Counted from the stretch's first letter, positions 25,498 through 34,975 are shown. The stretch is 64,000 bases of DNA from an uncultured Alistipes sp. (GCA_900769445.1 CAAGGR010000129.1:1-64000); one strand, 5' to 3'. Notes: a model not told the origin generated them from the letters alone. Numbers and translations are program-made.

Positions 25498-27447
25498 CTA
25501 AAACATTTTAACAAAAACCTCAATCGCCTGATACTCCGCCATACCAAGCTTATCGTAGAGCTTTGCAGTATTCTGTGTGCGCTCCTCGGCGCGCTGCCAG
25601 AACTCACGGGTATCGCTACCTGGGAATGGCACAATATCCTTCTGCGAGAGGTGGCGGTAGATAGCATGTCGCTTTTTGAGCATTTCATCGGGAGATAGTG
25701 GCACAGCCATATCTACAAGACCAAGATTCCACTCCATCCAAGCACCGCGGTAGAGCCATAGGTGGCAATCTGCGCGCCAGTCATCGTCGTGAGTAACCTC
25801 AAGAGCGTGGAGGATAGCCTCCATACAGGTACGGTGTGTGCCGTGTGGATCGGCAAGATCGCCCGCAGCATATATCTGGTGAGGCTTTATATCACGAAGA
25901 AGGTCTACGATAATATCTATATCTTCAGATGTAAGCGCACCCTTCTTAATACCTCCAGTCTCGTAGAATGGGAGGTTTAGGAAGTGGGCATTGGTATTTG
26001 GATTCAGACCGAACGAACGCACTGCAGCACGTGCCTCAGCACGACGAATAGTACCCTTAATATCAAGGAGCTTACGAGGCTCTGGCTCGCCACGCTTCTT
26101 GCTACTAATAACCTCGCTGACCTCGTCGTAGTTGTCGCTAATACCAAGCAAGCAGGCCGTATCCACATTCTGCAATACAACATCGTCATGAACAGCTACA
26201 TTACCCGATGTCTGGTATGCCACATGCACATCGTGACCCTGCTCCACAAGGCGGATAAAAGTACCACCCATCGAAATAACATCATCGTCTGGGTGTGGCG
26301 AGAAGATCAAAACACGCTTAGGATATGGCAACGATGGCGCTGGACGTGTAGCATCGTCGGCATTAGGCTTACCGCCTGGCCAACCAGTAATCGTATGCTG
26401 CAAGTCGTTAAAAACGCGAATGTTAACCTTATCATATGTGCCACAACTCTCCAAGAGCTGACCGAGCGAATTTTCGATATAGTCCTTATATGTAAGCTTT
26501 AGGATAGGCTTATTCACAATACCGCAAAGCCATACCACAGCCTTACGCACAAACTTCGGAGTCCACTCGCAAGGGCCCACCAACCATGGTGTCTGCTCGC
26601 GAGTAAGTTTCTCGGCCGCGGTCTCGTCGATAACAAGCTCGATATTTGGATGCTCCTGAAGGTGGCTTGCAGGCACGTTGTCGGTAATCTCACCCTCAAC
26701 GATACGCTGCACAGCATCTGCCTTATCCTCACCCCACGCCATAAGAATAACTCTATCGGCGCGCATAATAGTACCGATACCCATTGTTATCGCCAACTTT
26801 GGGGTATTCTCAAAGCCCGAGAACTGCTGAGACTGCACCTTACGCGAGTTATGTGATAGCTCCACAAGGCGCGTGTGCGACTTGGCGTATGAACCCTGCT
26901 CATTAAAGCCGAGCTGACCCTGCTCACCAAAGCCTATAATCATCAAGTCTATCTTGCGGATAGACTTCTCATACTCGCTGCAATACTCCGATATACGGCT
27001 CTCCGAAACCTCACCATCGAGGGTATGCACATTCTCAGGTGCAATATCTACATGCTTGAGGAAGTCGTCGTGAATACGGAAGTTACGACTCTGCTGGTCG
27101 GTACGATGTATCGGATAGAACTCATCGAGCGAGTAGACTGCGACATGCTTGAACGAGACCTCACCCGCCTGATAACGACGCACAAGCTCGCGGTATAAGC
27201 CCAAGGGTGTACGACCTGTGGTAAGACCGAGTACAAATGGAGGAAGCTCCTCGTAGATGTCTCGTGCCGAGGCATTCTCGCTATAGTTTTGTATCATTCG
27301 ACAGATAATATCTGCCACATACTGTACACCGCTAAACTCATTCTCAAAGACCTGAGTCTGCATACGCTCGTAGCGATGTATAATATCCTTCGGCGCACCA
27401 TCTTTAATAAGTCCGCCATGCTTAGGGAGCTGATACCTACTATTCAT
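25498..27447 (-). CDS. NagB-like / LmbE (PIG-L) deacetylase fusion protein
   Basis: 649 aa. Residues ~35-320 are NagB-like (GLTTGRTP, SLDEFYPI, TMGIGTIMRADRVILMAWG). The catalytic His segment reads GEQGQLGFNE, so Gln178 stands where active NagB has His. Residues ~390-610 are an LmbE/PIG-L Zn deacetylase with FSPHPDDD and DPHGTHRTC. The layout equals the 'NagB-like' fusion known from Bacteroides (BT_0258 type). A plausible job is N-deacetylation of an amino-sugar compound, with the front domain for binding or regulation (inference). Confidence 0.85.
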   Translation of the reverse strand: MNSRYQLPKHGGLIKDGAPKDIIHRYERMQTQVFENEFSGVQYVADIICRMIQNYSENASARDIYEELPPFVLGLTTGRTPLGLYRELVRRYQAGEVSFKHVAVYSLDEFYPIHRTDQQSRNFRIHDDFLKHVDIAPENVHTLDGEVSESRISEYCSEYEKSIRKIDLMIIGFGEQGQLGFNEQGSYAKSHTRLVELSHNSRKVQSQQFSGFENTPKLAITMGIGTIMRADRVILMAWGEDKADAVQRIVEGEITDNVPASHLQEHPNIELVIDETAAEKLTREQTPWLVGPCEWTPKFVRKAVVWLCGIVNKPILKLTYKDYIENSLGQLLESCGTYDKVNIRVFNDLQHTITGWPGGKPNADDATRPAPSLPYPKRVLIFSPHPDDDVISMGGTFIRLVEQGHDVHVAYQTSGNVAVHDDVVLQNVDTACLLGISDNYDEVSEVISSKKRGEPEPRKLLDIKGTIRRAEARAAVRSFGLNPNTNAHFLNLPFYETGGIKKGALTSEDIDIIVDLLRDIKPHQIYAAGDLADPHGTHRTCMEAILHALEVTHDDDWRADCHLWLYRGAWMEWNLGLVDMAVPLSPDEMLKKRHAIYRHLSQKDIVPFPGSDTREFWQRAEERTQNTAKLYDKLGMAEYQAIEVFVKMF

Positions 27448-27486
27448 AATATATCTTTTTTACTACTTAACAGAACAAATATCGTT

Positions 27487-27520
27487 CAAAGATATAAAAA
27501 AATTAGGAAAAACAAGCAAA
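27487..27520 (-). promoter_or_regulatory. Promoter for the NagB-LmbE gene
   Basis: Minus strand TATCTTTG (27494-27487); TTTG at 27520-27517, spacing 22, slightly long. About 40 bases upstream of the ATG. Confidence 0.45.
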
Positions 27521-27529
27521 AAAAGTGAA

Positions 27530-27719
27530 AAGTGAGAACGGAAAGGAGAAAGATGTTTAAGGGTTATTAAAGGTAGTTAGGGGGGGGGTATTAAGGGAGG
27601 TTCAGTTAAGGAATTTAGGGAGTTTAAGGAGTTTAGGGTTTAATCACTAATTTCACTATCAGCTTTAGCTGTCGCTTGGAACAAGCGAAACCACACTAAC
27701 CCTACCAAGCGTGAGGCCC
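27530..27719. other. Intergenic low-complexity stretch with G9 run
   Basis: No gene. Purine-rich, with GGTAGTTAGGGGGGGGG (nine G, about 27581-27589) and AGGGAGTTTAAGGAGTTTAGGG. CGCTTGGAACAAGCG forms a small hairpin (27673-27687). Confidence 0.5.
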
Positions 27720-27849
27720 AATTTCTTGTCAGAAGGCTGCAGATACAACGCTCGGCGAATTTCGAGACGATGGGCTGTACTTGAGCGTACTGCCCATTGG
27801 CGAGATAATTCGTTAGCGGAAGTAGATGTCTGCCTTATCACAAGAAATT
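27720..27849 (-). repeat. Nested palindromic element E6a
   Basis: Outer arms carry AAGGCTGCAGAT / ATGTCTGCCTT, again matched to each other. Minus-strand tip GUAC-GCUCAA-GUAC. Shares AATT with E6b. Confidence 0.88.
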
Positions 27850-27973
27850 TCTTGTCAGAAGGGGGCAGATTTGGCCTCGATAAAGAGAAAGCCCGGATGG
27901 GACATACTTGACGTATTTCCCATTCGGGCTTTAGATTGAGAGGTCGCAGATGACCCCTTATCACAAGAAATTA
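27846..27973 (-). repeat. Nested palindromic element E6b
   Basis: Tandem partner of E6a but with the E5-type centre: GCCCGGATGGGA / TTCCCATTCGGGC, tip AUAC-GUCAA-GUAU. The right end AGAAATTA contains the TAA of the transporter gene (27973-27971). Confidence 0.9.
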
Positions 27974-29638
27974 TGCGTTAGTAACGCGCTCAAGCCACTT
28001 AACCATACCGAGCATAATACCCATAGAGATTAGGCAGAATGCTGCGAATACCGCCCAGCACATCCACTGCTCTGGGAAGGTGTTAAGCATAGTTACACCG
28101 ATAGCGATGAAGAGGTTACCAATAGCTGTTGCTGTCAACCACAAACCCTGGCAGATACCCTGCAAGTGGCGAGGTGCAATCTTAGATACGAATGACAAAC
28201 CGAGTGGTGAGATAAACAACTCAGCTACAGTCAAGAAGAAGTATGTAAGGATAAGCACCATAGGGCTTGTCTTCATAGCGATCTTAACAGCGTCGCTTAG
28301 GCTCTTAAACTCCTCGCCTGATGGGTAGTTGTTAGCCACAGCGATAACAGCCAAGAAGATATACGCAACAGCTGCAAGGAACATACCGATAACAATCTTT
28401 CGTGGAGTTGATACCTCACGACCCTTACGTGCCAAAGCAGCGAAAGTGTACATAATGATTGGGGTAAGCAAAATCACGAATAGAGGGTTGATACACTGCC
28501 AAATCTCTGGTGGAATAGCGTTTGTATTAACGAAGTCGCGCGCAAATACTGAAAGCGACTGACCGTTCTGGTGGAATGAGAACCAGAAGAATACAGCTAC
28601 ACCAAGAACTGCGAACAATGCGTATAGACGCTGCTTAATCTCCTTTGCATCAGACTGAACCTCCTCGGCGCTATACTCTGTAGCAACAGCCTTCTCCTTC
28701 TTTGCAGGATTTGGCAAGTTCTTCTTGATGCAGATGAAGATAATCAACGATGTAAGCATTGCAACAACAGATGCGATGAATGAGAAGTGAACACCTGTGT
28801 TGAAGATGTTAAGGTAGCTATCGCAGAACGCTGCATCTACAACGCCAGTGTGTCCAACCTCAGCTGCAAGGTTTGTGAGGTTTGCCATATCAGTCTCAGC
28901 CATTGCGCCCTCATTGTTAAGGAACATGTGGCAAAGACGTGGAAGGTCTGCGTTGTAAGATAGAGCATGCATCTTCAACCATGCGCTACGAAGCAATGGA
29001 GCAACGAATGGAGCGATAACACCACCAATGTTGATAAATACGTAGAAAATCTGGAAACCAGTATCACGCTTAGACTTAGCCTCAGCAAGAGCCTCAGGGC
29101 CACGCTTTGCAGCCTCAGCCTCGAAGTTATCATACATCTGACCAACGATAGCCTGCAAGTTACCCTTGAACAAACCGTTACCAAATGCGATGATGAACAG
29201 TGCTACGCATGTGAATACCAATACCCAAGAGAAGCCTGATGCCTCAGCGAATACAGGTACTGACAACATACCGTAACCCAATGCCATAACAACAAGACCT
29301 GCGATGATAGTACCCTTGAAGTTCTGTGAACGGTCAGCGATAATACCACCTGGAAGGCTAAGCACATAGATCAAGAAATAGAAAACAGCGTAAATCCAAC
29401 CCGCTGCAGCATCGCTGATACCGAACTTAGAGCAGATGAACAACAAAAGAACAGCGTTCATGATATAGTAACCAAAACGCTCACCCATGTTACTCAAAGC
29501 AGCAGCAATAAGTCCCTTAGGATGCTCCATCTTTGCCTTTCGGATGTAGAATACCAAGAATGGTATTACAACAATCAAAATAGCAAACAAAATCATCATA
29601 GGACGATTTGTCTCCCAAAGATTTGCAATAAACGACAT
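27971..29638 (-). CDS. POT-family proton-dependent oligopeptide transporter
   Basis: 555 aa, about 12-14 hydrophobic helices. ExxERFxYY-type motif (NMGERFGYYIMNA) on helix 1, the conserved proton/peptide site of POT transporters. GGIIADR follows, and the long cytosolic insertion about residues 210-270 is usual for bacterial POTs. It imports di-/tripeptides with protons at the inner membrane. Divergent from glgB. Confidence 0.9.
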   Translation of the reverse strand: MSFIANLWETNRPMMILFAILIVVIPFLVFYIRKAKMEHPKGLIAAALSNMGERFGYYIMNAVLLLFICSKFGISDAAAGWIYAVFYFLIYVLSLPGGIIADRSQNFKGTIIAGLVVMALGYGMLSVPVFAEASGFSWVLVFTCVALFIIAFGNGLFKGNLQAIVGQMYDNFEAEAAKRGPEALAEAKSKRDTGFQIFYVFINIGGVIAPFVAPLLRSAWLKMHALSYNADLPRLCHMFLNNEGAMAETDMANLTNLAAEVGHTGVVDAAFCDSYLNIFNTGVHFSFIASVVAMLTSLIIFICIKKNLPNPAKKEKAVATEYSAEEVQSDAKEIKQRLYALFAVLGVAVFFWFSFHQNGQSLSVFARDFVNTNAIPPEIWQCINPLFVILLTPIIMYTFAALARKGREVSTPRKIVIGMFLAAVAYIFLAVIAVANNYPSGEEFKSLSDAVKIAMKTSPMVLILTYFFLTVAELFISPLGLSFVSKIAPRHLQGICQGLWLTATAIGNLFIAIGVTMLNTFPEQWMCWAVFAAFCLISMGIMLGMVKWLERVTNA

Positions 29639-29776
29639 AAAAAATTAATTTAAGTTAGTTAAAAAAATATGTTCAACCTACGTTATATACCACGTCATTA
29701 ACCTCACCAACAACTCCACATTTTGCAAACAGCTCTTATCACTTATGTTGTTAGTTAATTAACACATAATATAGGG

Positions 29777-29805
29777 CAAAGATACAAAGATTTTTCATAT
29801 CTTTG
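29777..29805. promoter_or_regulatory. Divergent -7 elements for the POT gene and glgB
   Basis: Minus TATCTTTG (29784-29777) toward the transporter, plus TATCTTTG (29798-29805) toward glgB, 22 bases before its ATG. Confidence 0.5.
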
Positions 29806-29826
29806 CTAAAAATAATCTAAAATTGT

Positions 29827-31860
29827 ATGAAAGAGCCAAAACAGACACTTCCAATTGTTGCAAATGATGATTGGTTAAAGCCTGTAGAAGAGGAGATTAA
29901 CCGCCGACATGATATGTATATGGCGCGTCTGGAGGATATCGAAAAACACTCTGGGTCGATTAGCAACTACGCCAATGGCCATCACTACTACGGTTGGCAG
30001 TATGATGCGGTGATGCAGGGTTGGTGGTTTAGAGAGTGGCTACCAGAGGCTAAGGATGTCTACATCTTCGGCGATTTCAACCACTGGCAGCGCACCGAGC
30101 TACGCCTACAGCGCAACCGCGAAGGCGTATGGAGCATATTCCTACCCGATGCGATGTATGCCGATAGGCTCACCGACGGCTCGCTATACAAGCTACATAT
30201 TCACGGCCATAATGGCTGGAACGACCGTATTCCAGCCTATGCAAAGCGCGTGGTGCAGGATGACGAGACTAAAAACTTCACAGCGCAGTTCGTAATCGAC
30301 AAACCATACGACTGGAAGCATGACGATTTCCGCGCTCCTAAGGTAGGAGAGCTTATCATATATGAGGCACATGTGGGCATGGCACAGGAGCGCGAGGGTG
30401 TGGGTACATACGTTGAGTTCCGCGACATTATCCTACCACGAATAAAGGAGACGGGATATAATGCTGTGCAGCTCATGGCTATTGCCGAGCATCCATACTA
30501 CGGCTCGTTTGGCTACCATGTGGCAAACTTCTTCGCACCATCATCACGCTTTGGTACCGCAGAAGAGCTACGCTCGCTTGTAGACCGTGCGCACGAACTT
30601 GGTATTGCTGTAATTATGGATCTTGTTCACGCCCACTATGTTAAGAACTTTGCCGAGGGCATCAACGAACTTGATGGCTCGAACCACCACTACTCGAAGC
30701 CTGGCGATGCTGGCTACCAGAAGTATTGGGACTCGATGATCTTCGACTATGGCAAGCGCGAGGTTGAACACTTCCTACTCTCGAATGTTAAGTACTGGTT
30801 AGAGGAGTTCCACTTCGACGGTTACCGCTTCGATGGCGTAACCTCGATGCTATACCACCACCGCGGATATGTGGAGTTCGACTGCCGCGAACGCTTCTTC
30901 GACGAGGGCGTTGACCGCGATGCTATTGTCTACCTAACACTCGCAAATAAACTTATCCACGACATACGCCCCGATGCTATCACTATCGCTGAGGATGTGA
31001 GCGGTATGCCAGGCTCCTGCATAAAGCCTGAGGATGGAGGTATGGGCTTCGACTACCGCTTAGGTATGGCGATACCAGACTACTGGATTAAGCTGCTCAA
31101 AGAGCAGGCAGACGAGGATTGGAACATCTGGGAGATATGGTCTGTGATGACAAACCGCCTACCATCGGTGCGCACCGTAGCGTATGCCGAGAGCCACGAC
31201 CAGGCTCTTGTGGGCGATAAGACCATCGCCTTTAGACTTATGGATAAGGAGATGTACTTCTCAATGGACAAGGCATCACAAAGCCTTATTATCGACAGAG
31301 GCATGGCACTACATAAGATGATACGCCTTATGACAATTACTACTGGTGGCGAGGCATATCTCAACTTTATGGGTAACGAGTTCGGTCATCCAGAATGGAT
31401 AGACTTCCCACGCGAGGGCAATGGCTGGTCGTATCAGCATGCACGTCGCCAGTGGTCGCTTGCCGAGAATGGCTTCTTGCGCTATGGCTATCTTGCCGCC
31501 TTCGATAAGGCTATGGTCGAGATAGTTAAGGAGTATGGCGTCTTGGGCGACGGCTACCCATATAACCACCTTATGGATGAACACAACAAGACGATGGTCT
31601 ACTCACATAGGGGGCTTCTCTTTGTGCTTAACTGGCACCCTACAGCCTCAATCCCAGACTACACATTGAACGTACCTTGGGCGGGCAAGTATACAATGTT
31701 GCTATCATCCGACGAGGAGCGCTTCGGTGGCCACCAGCGCGCAGAGGCAGGTAGCGAGCATTTTACCACAACACACAAGCGCGAAGATGGTTCGGAGTAC
31801 TATACTATTAATATATATAATACCTCGCGTACAGCGATGGTGCTAAAATGGGAGGAGTAA
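29827..31860 (+). CDS. glgB: 1,4-alpha-glucan branching enzyme, eukaryote-like GH13
   Basis: 677 aa. N-terminal CBM48 (~50-150). GH13 regions: VIMDLVHAHYVKN, FDGYRFDGVTSM (nucleophile Asp), TIAEDVSGMPG (acid Glu), YAESHDQALVGD. The opening YANGHHYYGWQ... and VTSMLYHHRG patterns match the plant/animal GBE group more than E. coli GlgB, as is common in Bacteroidetes. It makes alpha-1,6 branches in glycogen. Followed at 7 bp by the YkuD-LysM gene. Confidence 0.92.
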   Translation: MKEPKQTLPIVANDDWLKPVEEEINRRHDMYMARLEDIEKHSGSISNYANGHHYYGWQYDAVMQGWWFREWLPEAKDVYIFGDFNHWQRTELRLQRNREGVWSIFLPDAMYADRLTDGSLYKLHIHGHNGWNDRIPAYAKRVVQDDETKNFTAQFVIDKPYDWKHDDFRAPKVGELIIYEAHVGMAQEREGVGTYVEFRDIILPRIKETGYNAVQLMAIAEHPYYGSFGYHVANFFAPSSRFGTAEELRSLVDRAHELGIAVIMDLVHAHYVKNFAEGINELDGSNHHYSKPGDAGYQKYWDSMIFDYGKREVEHFLLSNVKYWLEEFHFDGYRFDGVTSMLYHHRGYVEFDCRERFFDEGVDRDAIVYLTLANKLIHDIRPDAITIAEDVSGMPGSCIKPEDGGMGFDYRLGMAIPDYWIKLLKEQADEDWNIWEIWSVMTNRLPSVRTVAYAESHDQALVGDKTIAFRLMDKEMYFSMDKASQSLIIDRGMALHKMIRLMTITTGGEAYLNFMGNEFGHPEWIDFPREGNGWSYQHARRQWSLAENGFLRYGYLAAFDKAMVEIVKEYGVLGDGYPYNHLMDEHNKTMVYSHRGLLFVLNWHPTASIPDYTLNVPWAGKYTMLLSSDEERFGGHQRAEAGSEHFTTTHKREDGSEYYTINIYNTSRTAMVLKWEE

Positions 31861-31867
31861 AAGAGCT

Positions 31868-32983
31868 ATGTTAAGAAGATATCTATTAATCTGTAGCTTG
31901 CTGGTAGCCACTATATCAGCATATGGCAGCACTCTATTCGAGCGCAGCATAACACCCCGCACGGAGAGTCCTAAGAGTATCATTACAGCGGATGGCGAGG
32001 AGGTATGTGGCGATGTTGCCGAGGCCGACCACATCGTTATCTCAAAGCAGAACATGAGCCTAAGGCTCTACGATAGAGACAATCGCCTCATTTGCAGCTT
32101 CCCCGTCTCACTCGGCAAACACTATGGCAACAAACAGGAGTTGGGCGACCTCAAAACACCTGAGGGAGAGTTCTCTATCGCGCAGATACAGCGAGCCTCA
32201 CACTGGATGTATAACGACGGCAAGGAGAGTATCAAGGGCTACTATGGCAACTGGTTTATCCGTCTAAACACAAAATATAGCGGCATCGGCATCCATGGCA
32301 CTCACGAGCCAGAAGGCATTGGCGGGCGTACAACAGAGGGTAGTATACGTCTCGATAACTACCACCTTGATAGCCTCCGCGCAATGGTGGATGTGGGTAT
32401 GATAGTGCGCATCGAGAGCTCACATCTCGACCGCGAGGCTGATGGTAGGAACAATAAGGAGATTGCCACTCCTACAATCGTTGCAGAGAATGCCCACCCT
32501 ATTCTAAACGAGAGTGCTACGCCAGTTATTGAGGAGCATGCCGAAGTGGCAAAAACCGTAGAGCAACAGAACGAGGTGGTTGCAATCGCGGAGGATAGAC
32601 CAAAGCCTACAGAGAGCAACATAACAGATGATAGCGAAGAGTGGTACACCATTAAGGATGGCGACATCGTTGGCCGTATCGCTGCAAACTATGGCATCTC
32701 TGTCTCGGAGATTAAGCGCCTAAACCCAGACATCAACGTCGATAGAATCTCTATTGGCCAGAAGATTCGTGTCAGGGGCGTCGCTACAACAGAGGAGAGG
32801 AGCGAGCCAGCACCTGTGGAGCAGGTAGAGGATAGTAGTGCTGTATGGCATACGGTTGTCGATGGCGACCTTGTGGGTCGCATTGCTACGCAGTATGGCA
32901 CTACGATAAAACGCCTACAAGAGCTTAACCCTAATCTCAACCCCGACCGAATTAGCATCGGGCAGAGGATAAGAGTAAAATAA
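31868..32983 (+). CDS. YkuD-fold L,D-transpeptidase-like protein with two LysM domains, catalytic Cys replaced
   Basis: 371 aa. Signal peptide (...ISAYG); YkuD domain ~52-185; two LysM peptidoglycan-binding domains (~260-305 and ~328-371). Active enzymes have [S/T]HGC; here the motif reads TTEGSIRL, with Glu157 for His and Ser159 (AGT, 32342-32344) for the nucleophile Cys. HGTHEPEG upstream is retained. It may be an inactive peptidoglycan-binding relative, or a Ser variant (inference). It follows glgB by 7 bp. Confidence 0.8.
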   Translation: MLRRYLLICSLLVATISAYGSTLFERSITPRTESPKSIITADGEEVCGDVAEADHIVISKQNMSLRLYDRDNRLICSFPVSLGKHYGNKQELGDLKTPEGEFSIAQIQRASHWMYNDGKESIKGYYGNWFIRLNTKYSGIGIHGTHEPEGIGGRTTEGSIRLDNYHLDSLRAMVDVGMIVRIESSHLDREADGRNNKEIATPTIVAENAHPILNESATPVIEEHAEVAKTVEQQNEVVAIAEDRPKPTESNITDDSEEWYTIKDGDIVGRIAANYGISVSEIKRLNPDINVDRISIGQKIRVRGVATTEERSEPAPVEQVEDSSAVWHTVVDGDLVGRIATQYGTTIKRLQELNPNLNPDRISIGQRIRVK

Positions 32984-32994
32984 AATTGTGGGAC
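32980..32994 (+). repeat. Left 15-bp inverted repeat of the 2.77-kb segment
   Basis: ATAAAATTGTGGGAC; the exact reverse complement is at 35731-35745. Starts inside the stop codon region of the YkuD-LysM gene. Similarity continues inward through TCGGAT. Confidence 0.6.
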
Positions 32995-33193
32995 TCTGAT
33001 TCGGATGGGTCTTTTAATTTTTAACTAATTGATTTTCAGCGTTAGTTTTCACTAAAATTGCGAAATCCCACACAGAAGACTACATAGAGGTCGTAATAAA
33101 GTCCAAAAACTACGAGTAGAAAGGTGTATAAACTTTTTGAAAGTAAAGCGCTTAAATCAAGCATCTTTCGAAGATGCGTTGTGAATAAACAAA

Positions 33194-33240
33194 GGTGGCG
33201 TATGAGAGAACCACACGGTTCACTACATACGCCACCGTTT
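33194..33240. terminator. Hairpin terminator between convergent genes
   Basis: GGTGGCGTATG / CATACGCCACC (33194-33204, 33226-33236) with an inner GAACC/GGTTC stem, then TTTT on the plus side. It serves glgB-ykuD and possibly the LRR lipoprotein gene. The 200 bases before it hold no gene that I can see. Confidence 0.65.
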
Positions 33241-33283
33241 TAATTTTCTCAGTGTTAAAGATTAACTCCTAATAATTACTTTT

Positions 33284-34948
33284 TTAGAAATCGATTTCTA
33301 TCACTGTTGGTTTGTGGCCACTAAATATGTTATCTATTTCTTGTGTATATGAATCAGCACAACCACGAGGTACATATATTGTTGTAATATTCGCTACATC
33401 TTCAAAAATTAACCCATTATTACCAATTAATCCATTTGGCGGTGTTGTAGGTTTACAGTATATTGTGTAACAAGCATAGTAACGGTTATCATCACGTTGA
33501 ATTGATGTAACATTGCTACCAATTGTCAAACTATTAAGCGAGGGAAGTGATGATATATAAATAGTTGAAACGCCATCAGGAATTGTCAGGTTCTTGATAT
33601 TATTGCAACCATCAAATGCAAACTGTCCAATCGAAGTAACACTATGGGGAATAGTGATGCTCGCAAGGCTGCTGCAACCTTGGAATGTATAATCTCTAAT
33701 CTCTGTTACGCTATTTGGAATCGCTATCTCAGCAAGGCTGCTGCAACCTCTGAATGCTCTTGTATCAATAGTCTTTAAGTTAGTAGAAAGTGTTATTGTA
33801 GTAAGGTTTGGCAGTCCTTCCAAACCTGTTATCTCCTCAATGCAATCTGGCATGATAACACTACTAACATTATCTGAAAAGAACCATTGATAATCAACAT
33901 TAGGGAATTTCCAAAGTTTCTCTAAATCGTCGAATCTTAATACCCACACACCATTTGTTTCATCATAATAATGAGTGTAATATGATCCGACATAACTTTT
34001 AACAATATATTCAATATCATATACAGATGCCATCTCACCATCAGTTGTTGTATACCAAATCTCATTTGCTGCGGGCTTGGCAATAGGAACAATCTCACCA
34101 CTATCGGGAGTGCCACCCGTAAAGTCCTCGGCATCGTTAATCGCGTATGTGATGCTCTTAATCTTGCCCTGCTCAAGGTCAAAGGCTGGCAACTCAAAGA
34201 CCTTCTCTCCCTCCTCAAAGACAAAGGTTACAGTCAAATCCTTATCAGCAAAACTCATAGATGGCATAGTAATGTAGAATGCCTCGACATCTGTTGTAAC
34301 TGCGTAGTTGATATCAGCAAGGGTAATCTCCTTAACGCCATTTGATGTCACAAAAGCCTTTGCCTCAGCACTATTAAGGTCGATAGTCGCCTCACCCGCA
34401 ATATTATTACTTGCAGAAACAACTTTAATAGTCTTAAGCGTAAATGCGTCGGGAACAAGTTTCGACACCTTAAAGCGCAACAATGAGCCAGCATTTCTGA
34501 ACGAGAAGTTATTTGTTGCTGACTGAGCAGCCATAAGAGCATATTCCAAGTTGCCATTTGCACCATTGTAGATCTGTGTAGGTTGCAATGTAGTTGTGAC
34601 AACACCTCCAGTGAGTGTTGCATCAGCATCGTATGGGTAGAGCGCATAGTTAGATGTAATCTTCGCATCATTACTACCCGTAAACGACACATAACCAAAG
34701 GTTGCTGTGCGACCATCCTCCGACAACTCCTTAACCTGATACTTGCGGTTGTGTGATGTCTTGGTGAAGATTGTCAGCAAGTCTTCCTTACACCAAACTA
34801 CAGATGTGCCGTCAAGTTCGGTACGTGTTTCAGCAAATGATGCTGTAAAATCGCCAGTCGCCTCTATTGTAGGCTCTGCGAAGTTCTCCTTTTGGCACGA
34901 TGCTAAAAGGGTTGCCACCATGGTGGCTAAAAATAGAATCTTCTTCAT
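33284..34948 (-). CDS. BspA-type leucine-rich-repeat lipoprotein with fimbrillin-like N-terminal domain
   Basis: 554 aa. Lipobox LASC (Cys about 18). Residues ~25-275 form the fimbrillin-like (Mfa-like) domain, with TRT near 42-44 and VVWCKEDLLTIFT, similar to the N-terminal parts of the nuclease and protease lipoproteins. Residues ~365-520 hold LRR_5/BspA repeats (TIDTRAFRGCSSLAEIAIPNSVTEI and copies). Such repeats mediate binding to host or bacterial surfaces in other species. Follows peptide gene B by 27 bp. Confidence 0.82.
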   Translation of the reverse strand: MKKILFLATMVATLLASCQKENFAEPTIEATGDFTASFAETRTELDGTSVVWCKEDLLTIFTKTSHNRKYQVKELSEDGRTATFGYVSFTGSNDAKITSNYALYPYDADATLTGGVVTTTLQPTQIYNGANGNLEYALMAAQSATNNFSFRNAGSLLRFKVSKLVPDAFTLKTIKVVSASNNIAGEATIDLNSAEAKAFVTSNGVKEITLADINYAVTTDVEAFYITMPSMSFADKDLTVTFVFEEGEKVFELPAFDLEQGKIKSITYAINDAEDFTGGTPDSGEIVPIAKPAANEIWYTTTDGEMASVYDIEYIVKSYVGSYYTHYYDETNGVWVLRFDDLEKLWKFPNVDYQWFFSDNVSSVIMPDCIEEITGLEGLPNLTTITLSTNLKTIDTRAFRGCSSLAEIAIPNSVTEIRDYTFQGCSSLASITIPHSVTSIGQFAFDGCNNIKNLTIPDGVSTIYISSLPSLNSLTIGSNVTSIQRDDNRYYACYTIYCKPTTPPNGLIGNNGLIFEDVANITTIYVPRGCADSYTQEIDNIFSGHKPTVIEIDF

Positions 34949-34975
34949 AGTGTTAGTAATTATTGTTTGTTCGTG

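Noticed and set aside
27720..27973. CRISPR array
   Set aside because: Tandem E6a/E6b are two complete palindromes that share an end, without short regular spacers or cas genes.
33194..33240. Group II intron domain V remnant
   Set aside because: The GAACC/GGTTC hairpin looked similar at first, but there is no reverse transcriptase frame and no matching domain order; a terminator explains it.
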